Shown one piece after another: positions 46,219 through 51,312 of a stretch of DNA of 51,312 nt. The notes beneath the pieces are model-generated. The model saw only the letters and a program-made list of their open reading frames with translations. It did not search any database and had not been told where the DNA came from. Each line of letters begins with the position of its first letter. The first letter of the stretch is position 1. Source of the stretch: Nitrosomonas mobilis. Its GTDB lineage: Bacteria; Pseudomonadota; Gammaproteobacteria; Burkholderiales; Nitrosomonadaceae. The translations under genes were made by a program, and so were the position numbers. The stretch spans positions 1 to 51,312 of the forward strand of contig NZ_FMWO01000070.1 in the NCBI RefSeq assembly GCF_900103035.1, read 5' to 3'.

Positions 46219-48321
46219 TTAGCTTTTTCTAACTCTCCTGCTCTTTTTTCTGGCTGATACCGGCGTGTTGTCGGTATCAGCAGTCTCTTCACCAGGTAAT
46301 GCTGTTATACCGATGAACAGTTTGTTTTTAAGCTGCCTGATTTTATCGCGTATATGTGCAGCTTGCTCGAATTCTAAATTTTTTGCTGCGGCCAGCATAT
46401 TTTTCTCAAGCAGCTGAATTTCTTTTGCCAGCTGCGATTCATCCATATTGGAATAACGCGCCTCAGTTTGCGCAATTTGAAGATTCTGTAATGCGTTTTC
46501 CGTAGTGTAAATTCCATCAATCATATCTTTTATCTGTTTATTTACACTGCGAGGAACGATATGATGCTGCTGATTGAATAATATCTGCCTGGTACGCCGT
46601 CTTTCGATTTCATCCATCGCGTTGCGCATGGAGTTGGTAATTCTGTCAGCATACAAGATGGCGCTTCCATTGACGTGGCGTGCCGCACGTCCCATGGTTT
46701 GAATCAAAGAGCGTGTCGAACGCAAAAATCCTTCCTTATCCGCATCGAGTATTCCGACCAGCGATACTTCCGGTATATCCAGTCCCTCTCGCAGCAAATT
46801 GATTCCGACTAACGCATCAAATTTCCCCAAGCGTAGATCACGAATAATTTCGACTCGCTCTACCGTGTCGATGTCAGAATGCAAATAGCGCACACGAATA
46901 CCGTGTTCCGAGAAATAATCGGTCAGATCTTCTGCCATACGTTTAGTCAATGTCGTTACCAGCACTCGCTCGTTCTTGGCTGCGCGGACAGTTACCTCAG
47001 ACATTAAGTCATCTACTTGCGAAGTAATGGGACGCACCATAATGATAGGGTCAACCAAACCGGTTGGTCGTGCAACCTGTTCGACAATCTGCCCGCTATG
47101 CGCCATTTCGTATTCAGCTGGTGTGGCCGAGACAAAAATTGTTTGTGGCATGAGTCGCTCAAACTCATCGAATTTTAGCGGGCGGTTATCCAGAGCGGAG
47201 GGCAGTCTGAATCCATATTCCACCAGATTCTCCTTTCTGGAACGATCCCCTTTGTACATGCCGCCAATTTGCGGAACGGTCACATGGCTTTCATCAATAA
47301 TCATCAGTGCGTTTTTAGGAAGATAATCGATCAGGGTGGGCGGAGGATCGCCCGCTTGTCGGCCAGACAGATGGCGTGAATAGTTCTCTATACCCTTACA
47401 GAAACCCAATTCATTCATCATTTCCAGGTCAAAACGAGTACGCTGTTCGATACGCTGCGCTTCGGCCAGCTTATGGCTCTCATAGAACCAGTTTTTCCGT
47501 TGTTCCAGTTCGGTTTTGATGGTCTCGATCGCGCGCAGGGTCGTGCTACGTGGCGTGACGTAATGGCTCGATGGATAAACGGTATAGCGGGATACTTTGC
47601 GTAATATATGTCCGGTAAGAGGATCAAACAGCGACATACTCTCGATTTCGTCATCAAATAATGAAATGCGCAGCGCGGTTTCCGCGTTTTCTGCCGGAAA
47701 CACATCGATCACATCACCGCGTACCCGAAAGGTGCCGCGGCTGAATTCAAATTCATTGCGCTGATACTGCATTTCAGTGAGGCGTTTGATAATATCCCGC
47801 TGAGTAGTTTTTTCTTGTTCACGCACATGCAGAATCATGCCGTGATAGTCGACCGGATCACCTATCCCGTATATGCAGGAGACTGATGCAATAATGATGG
47901 CGTCATCGCGCTCCAGCAGCGATTTGGTTGCCGATAGCCGCATCTGCTCGATATGCTCGTTGATACTGGAATCCTTCTCGATGAAGAGATCGCGCGAAGG
48001 TACATAGGCTTCCGGTTGATAATAATCATAATAGGAAACAAAATATTCCACTGCATTCTCTGGAAAAAACTCACGCATTTCTGCGTAAAGCTGAGCGGCA
48101 AGAGTTTTATTAGGCGCCATAATAATGGCAGGGCGCCCTAACTGCATTAACATGTTGGCAATGGTGAATGTTTTTCCAGAACCGGTCACGCCCAGTAAAG
48201 TTTGAAACGATAAACCTGACTGCACTCCATCTACGAGCTGGCGGATGGCTTCGGGTTGATCTCCCGCAGGCTGGAATGCCTGATTGAGCTTGAAAGGGCT
48301 GCCGGGACAGGTAATAATCAC
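46219..48321 (-). CDS. uvrB: UvrABC excinuclease subunit B
   Basis: DNA-damage verification helicase of nucleotide excision repair, 700 aa. Walker A is [16 protein letters not shown], the beta-hairpin region [18 protein letters not shown], the DEAD-like box MIIDESH, and later helicase motifs VSATPAEYE and [18 protein letters not shown] domain (near residues 630-665) that contacts UvrC is present, followed by a basic tail. The start seems to be GTG at 48321. It is divergent from aspartate aminotransferase, a pairing I recall from other betaproteobacteria. Confidence 0.97.
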   Translation of the reverse strand: MIITCPGSPFKLNQAFQPAGDQPEAIRQLVDGVQSGLSFQTLLGVTGSGKTFTIANMLMQLGRPAIIMAPNKTLAAQLYAEMREFFPENAVEYFVSYYDYYQPEAYVPSRDLFIEKDSSINEHIEQMRLSATKSLLERDDAIIIASVSCIYGIGDPVDYHGMILHVREQEKTTQRDIIKRLTEMQYQRNEFEFSRGTFRVRGDVIDVFPAENAETALRISLFDDEIESMSLFDPLTGHILRKVSRYTVYPSSHYVTPRSTTLRAIETIKTELEQRKNWFYESHKLAEAQRIEQRTRFDLEMMNELGFCKGIENYSRHLSGRQAGDPPPTLIDYLPKNALMIIDESHVTVPQIGGMYKGDRSRKENLVEYGFRLPSALDNRPLKFDEFERLMPQTIFVSATPAEYEMAHSGQIVEQVARPTGLVDPIIMVRPITSQVDDLMSEVTVRAAKNERVLVTTLTKRMAEDLTDYFSEHGIRVRYLHSDIDTVERVEIIRDLRLGKFDALVGINLLREGLDIPEVSLVGILDADKEGFLRSTRSLIQTMGRAARHVNGSAILYADRITNSMRNAMDEIERRRTRQILFNQQHHIVPRSVNKQIKDMIDGIYTTENALQNLQIAQTEARYSNMDESQLAKEIQLLEKNMLAAAKNLEFEQAAHIRDKIRQLKNKLFIGITALPGEETADTDNTPVSARKKSRRVRKS

Positions 48322-48390
48322 AGTATAATTTTCCGGTTATCGGTCATTTGATTTTAACATGCGTAAATCGCACACTTCTGGAGTCAATTC

Positions 48391-49584
48391 GTGAAACTCT
48401 CGCAACGCGTTCAAGCCATTAAGCCTTCTCCTACGCTAATGGTTACTGCTCAGGCTGCCAAACTTAAAGCAGAAGGTAAAGATATTATCGGGTTGGGAGC
48501 GGGTGAACCCGATTTCGATACGCCCCAGCATATCAAGGAAAGCGCGATTGCCGCAATTCACTGTGGTTTTACCAAATATACCGCTGTGGGCGGGACTCCC
48601 TCACTCAAGCAGGCGGTCATCAACAAGTTCAAACGGGAAAATAATCTGGACTATACCAGCAAGGAAATATTGGTTTCCAGTGGTGGTAAGCAGAGCTTTT
48701 TCAATCTGGTATTGGCAACGATTGACCCCGGTGATGAAGTAATCATTCCGGCACCTTACTGGGTATCCTACCCGGATATTGTACTGATTGCAGAAGGTAA
48801 GCCGGTATTCATTTCGACCGATATCGAGGACGATTTCAAGATTACACCGGCACAGCTTGCCGCTGCAATTACTTCGCGCACTCGCATGTTTGTGATCAAC
48901 AGTCCCAGCAATCCTACGGGGAGCGTTTACAACCTGGCCGAATTAAGGGCACTGGGAGAGGCGTTACGCCAATACCCTGATATTTTGATTGCAACCGATG
49001 ATATGTATGAGCACATCCTGCTCAGTGACGATAAGTTTGTTAATATTCTCGATGCTTGCCCTGATCTGAAGGAACGCACAGTGGTATTGAATGGCGTATC
49101 CAAGGCCTACGCCATGACCGGCTGGCGGATCGGTTATTGCGGTGGACCTGCCAGCATCATTACCGCGATGGAGAATATTCAATCGCAAAGCACTTCCAAT
49201 CCGAATTCTATTGCGCAAGCTGCGGCTGAAACGGCATTGAACGGCGATCAGTCCTGTATTATTCCAATGACTACCGCTTTCAAAGAACGTAATCGCTTTC
49301 TCACTGACAGTCTGAATACCATCAAAGGTATTCGTTGCCTATATTCCAAGGGTGCATTTTATGCATTTGTAGACGTGCGTGTGGTAATCAGCCGATTATA
49401 TGCACAGCAACTGATAGCAGAGGCGAGTGATGTAGCATTCAGTGCGTACCTACTTGAGAAAGCAGGCGTTGCAGTCGTTCCAGGTTCTGCTTTTGGGTCT
49501 GAAGGTTATATTCGTTTGTCATTTGCCACATCGATGGAAAACCTGCAGGCGGCAGTCAAACGAATAAGAGATCTATTAAATTAA
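48391..49584 (+). CDS. aspC: Aspartate aminotransferase (class I, PLP-dependent)
   Basis: Converts aspartate and 2-oxoglutarate to oxaloacetate and glutamate. The 397-aa protein fits the subgroup Ib enzymes: IIGLGAGEPDFDTP at the start, SGGKQSFFNL, NSPSNPTGSVY, the PLP-contacting ATDDMYEHI, the Schiff-base Lys in GVSKAYAMTGWRIGYCGG and the substrate-binding Arg in YIRLSFATS. Prephenate or other amino acids may also be used by this subgroup. Symbol aspC is used loosely; aatA would be equally fitting. Confidence 0.93.
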   Translation: MKLSQRVQAIKPSPTLMVTAQAAKLKAEGKDIIGLGAGEPDFDTPQHIKESAIAAIHCGFTKYTAVGGTPSLKQAVINKFKRENNLDYTSKEILVSSGGKQSFFNLVLATIDPGDEVIIPAPYWVSYPDIVLIAEGKPVFISTDIEDDFKITPAQLAAAITSRTRMFVINSPSNPTGSVYNLAELRALGEALRQYPDILIATDDMYEHILLSDDKFVNILDACPDLKERTVVLNGVSKAYAMTGWRIGYCGGPASIITAMENIQSQSTSNPNSIAQAAAETALNGDQSCIIPMTTAFKERNRFLTDSLNTIKGIRCLYSKGAFYAFVDVRVVISRLYAQQLIAEASDVAFSAYLLEKAGVAVVPGSAFGSEGYIRLSFATSMENLQAAVKRIRDLLN

Positions 49585-49654
49585 TTTATATACATTTTAA
49601 GGCAACCCGCTCTAAGATGTAACGTACCAAAAAAATAATCAGGAAAATAACATC

Positions 49655-50434
49655 ATGGGATTTCTTGTCAATAAAAAAATATTAATCACTGGTTTACTGA
49701 GCAATCGTTCCATTGCATATGGCATTGCGCGCGCAATGTATCGGGAAGGGGCAACACTGGCGTTCACCTATCAATCGGAAGAGTTGCGAGGGCGTGTCGA
49801 AAAACTGGCGGCAGATTTCGATAGCAAGCTCTTGTTCCGCTGTGATGTCAGCAAGGATGAAGAAATTGAACAGTGTTTCCAGCAACTGGCCAGTTGCTGG
49901 GATGGTCTCGATGGTATCGTGCATTCTATTGCGTTTGCACCACGTGAGGCTTTAACGGGCGATTATCTGCAAAGTGTTACTCGCGAAGCTTTCCATATTG
50001 CACACGATGTCAGCTCGTACAGTTTCGCAGCGTTAGCGAAATCCGGAATGCCAATGATGCAAGGCAGACAAGCGGCACTGCTTACTCTCAGTTATCTGGG
50101 AGCGGTACGCGTCATGCCAAATTACAACGTAATGGGTCTGGCTAAAGCAAGTCTGGAGGCTAATGTGCGTTTCATGGCTTCTAGTCTGGGCAAACATGGG
50201 ATTAGAGTAAATGCGGTTTCCGCCGGACCGATCAAGACGCTTGCGGCGGCTGGTATTGGTGATTTTGGAAAATTACTGGGATATACAGAAAAAGTTGCTC
50301 CACTCCGTAAAAATGTCACCATTGACGAAGTCGGTAATGTTGCTGCATTTTTGTGCAGCGACCTTGCTAGCGGCATTACCGGAGAAATTACTTATGTGGA
50401 TGCAGGTTTCAATACAGTTGCTTTTGATTTATAG
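49655..50434 (+). CDS. fabI: Enoyl-[acyl-carrier-protein] reductase (NADH)
   Basis: Last reductive step of fatty-acid elongation, 259 aa. FabI features are [19 protein letters not shown] at the NADH site, then [17 protein letters not shown]. The catalytic Tyr/Lys pair sits in [32 protein letters not shown] and [18 protein letters not shown] follow. AGGAAAA precedes the ATG. Confidence 0.97.
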   Translation: MGFLVNKKILITGLLSNRSIAYGIARAMYREGATLAFTYQSEELRGRVEKLAADFDSKLLFRCDVSKDEEIEQCFQQLASCWDGLDGIVHSIAFAPREALTGDYLQSVTREAFHIAHDVSSYSFAALAKSGMPMMQGRQAALLTLSYLGAVRVMPNYNVMGLAKASLEANVRFMASSLGKHGIRVNAVSAGPIKTLAAAGIGDFGKLLGYTEKVAPLRKNVTIDEVGNVAAFLCSDLASGITGEITYVDAGFNTVAFDL

Positions 50435-50522
50435 CACGGTTTCTAAACATGGTCTCATATCGCTACTTTACTTTGGCCCTTAGAACCTGTTCAAAGTCTC
50501 CGAGTTATGAGAAGCTTGGGAG

Positions 50523-50897
50523 ATGAGAAGAGATTATCCAAGTGATATCAAGTCGGAGCAATTCGAGGTTATCAGGCCTTTGCTGGAGAGTGCCCGCAAA
50601 AGGACAGCGCCACGTCAAGTAGATCTGTACGAGGTATTCTGCGCGGTGCTGTACCTGCTGCGCACGGGCTGCCAATGGCGAGCCCTGCCCAGTGATTTTC
50701 CCAAGTGGCGCACAGTGCACTCATACTGGGCCATCTGGAGTGAGCCCCGCGAAGGAGGCAGCCTGCTGGAGCAGGCATTAAAAAAATCAGGTTGGCGTGG
50801 CCCGCGAGAAACGGGGGCGCAACGCCTGCAGCACGTTCTTGATTGTGGACGCGCAGAGCGTGAAGAACACGGACACGGCAGGCCAGAAGGGCTATGA
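50523..50897 (+). CDS. IS5-family transposase, first frame (OrfA)
   Basis: Encodes the N-terminal DUF4096-type domain: YPSDIKSEQFEVIRPLLESA, then YEVFCAVLYLLRTGCQWRAL and FPKWRTVHSYWAIW. The meaningful part ends near the A7 run at 50780-50786 (LLEQALKK); the residues after it are out-of-frame junk. The downstream catalytic part lies in the +1 frame, so a frameshift joins the two. Confidence 0.85.
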   Translation: MRRDYPSDIKSEQFEVIRPLLESARKRTAPRQVDLYEVFCAVLYLLRTGCQWRALPSDFPKWRTVHSYWAIWSEPREGGSLLEQALKKSGWRGPRETGAQRLQHVLDCGRAEREEHGHGRPEGL

Positions 50898-51312
50898 CGC
50901 GGGCAAGAAGGTTTCGGGCATCAAGCGCCACATCGCAGTGGACACGCAAGGGCTGCCGCACGCGGTGGCCGTAACCACAGCCGAGGTGACAGACCGGAAA
51001 GGAGTGCTACAGGCGCTGCGCCGCTGTAAACCTAAGCTTGGGCGAGTGCAAAGCCTGCTGTGCGACAGCGGCTATGTGGGCCCGCCCTTTGCGCAAGGAG
51101 TGCGCGAAATCCTGGGCAAGCATGTGCAAGTACAGATTGCCAGACGCAGCGAACTACACACCTTTAAGGTCATGCCCAAGCGATGGATCGTCGAGCGTAG
51201 TTTCGCCTGGCTGGAAAAGAATAGAAGACTGTGGAAGAACTGCGAGCGAATGATTAACACCAGTTTGCAGTTCATCCACTTGGCTTTCCTGGCCCTTCTA
51301 CTCAAAAGACTT
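50782..51312 (+). CDS. IS5-family transposase, second frame (OrfB, partial)
   Basis: Open from the A7 run to the window end with no stop. It holds the DDE catalytic domain: FLIVDAQSVKNTD (first Asp), GYDAGKKVSGIKRHIAVDT, LLCDSGYVG (second Asp) and MPKRWIVERSFAWLEKNRRL (catalytic Glu in WIVERSF). It reads …AFLALLLKRL at the edge, so only a few residues should be missing. Relative to OrfA the frame is +1; slippage on the A-run would produce the full transposase. Confidence 0.85.

Larger units (their letters stand above)
50483..51312 (+). mobile_element. IS5-family insertion sequence (right end outside window)
   Basis: The left end appears to be near GAACCTGTTCAAAGTC (50483), typical in form of IS5-group inverted repeats. 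It carries a transposase split over two frames. The right end is beyond the window. It sits 49 bases after fabI and does not disrupt that gene. Confidence 0.75.

Overview
The window looks like a chromosomal segment of a betaproteobacterium, most plausibly a Nitrosomonas-type ammonia oxidiser. This rests on a 14-gene nuo operon, the rpsP-rimM-trmD-rplS block, divergent uvrB/aspartate aminotransferase, a DUF2024 protein of the kind I recall from Nitrosomonas europaea, and a copper nitrite reductase. The species is inferred, not proven.

Region 1 (1-7.2 kb) is accessory DNA. It opens with an IS1595-type transposase cut by the window edge and an NTF2-fold protein. Then come two diverged direct copies (1861-2375 and 6274-6775) of one unit: attI-like site, 5' remnant of an integron integrase, and a MITE-like element that ends the integrase at the same codon in both. 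In both copies the homology stops exactly at a 7-bp integron core site, where a cassette begins on the minus strand. The right-hand array reads leftward: a two-gene cassette of unknown function (soluble 310-aa protein plus four-helix membrane protein), whose attC is split by a third MITE copy; a vapBC toxin-antitoxin cassette with its genes reversed; and a small cassette gene running into nirK. nirK is read the other way and is complete. The left-hand array keeps one membrane-protein cassette with a half attC.

Region 2 (6.8-13.3 kb) holds a 5'-truncated gene translationally coupled to sbcD-sbcC, then a stand-alone REC-EAL c-di-GMP phosphodiesterase. Region 3 (13.3-24.8 kb) is a cell-surface sugar locus: a tightly overlapping minus-strand operon (KdsB-like cytidylyltransferase, HpcH/HpaI aldolase, 2-hydroxyacid dehydrogenase, NAD epimerase, HAD phosphatase, 6-phosphogluconolactonase, then a PhoX-like protein). 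Opposite it is a plus-strand run of two glycosyltransferases, an O-antigen ligase/polymerase and an O-methyltransferase. DUF2024, IalB-like and ArsC-like genes follow.

Region 4 (24.8-51.3 kb) is core genome: rpsP-rimM-trmD-rplS, all of complex I (nuoA-N), a PQQ-type sugar dehydrogenase homologue, htpG with a clear heat-shock promoter, a NrfJ-like periplasmic protein, uvrB, aspartate aminotransferase and fabI. The window closes inside an IS5-family element whose transposase is split over two frames at an A7 run. I found no rRNA, tRNA or CRISPR array.
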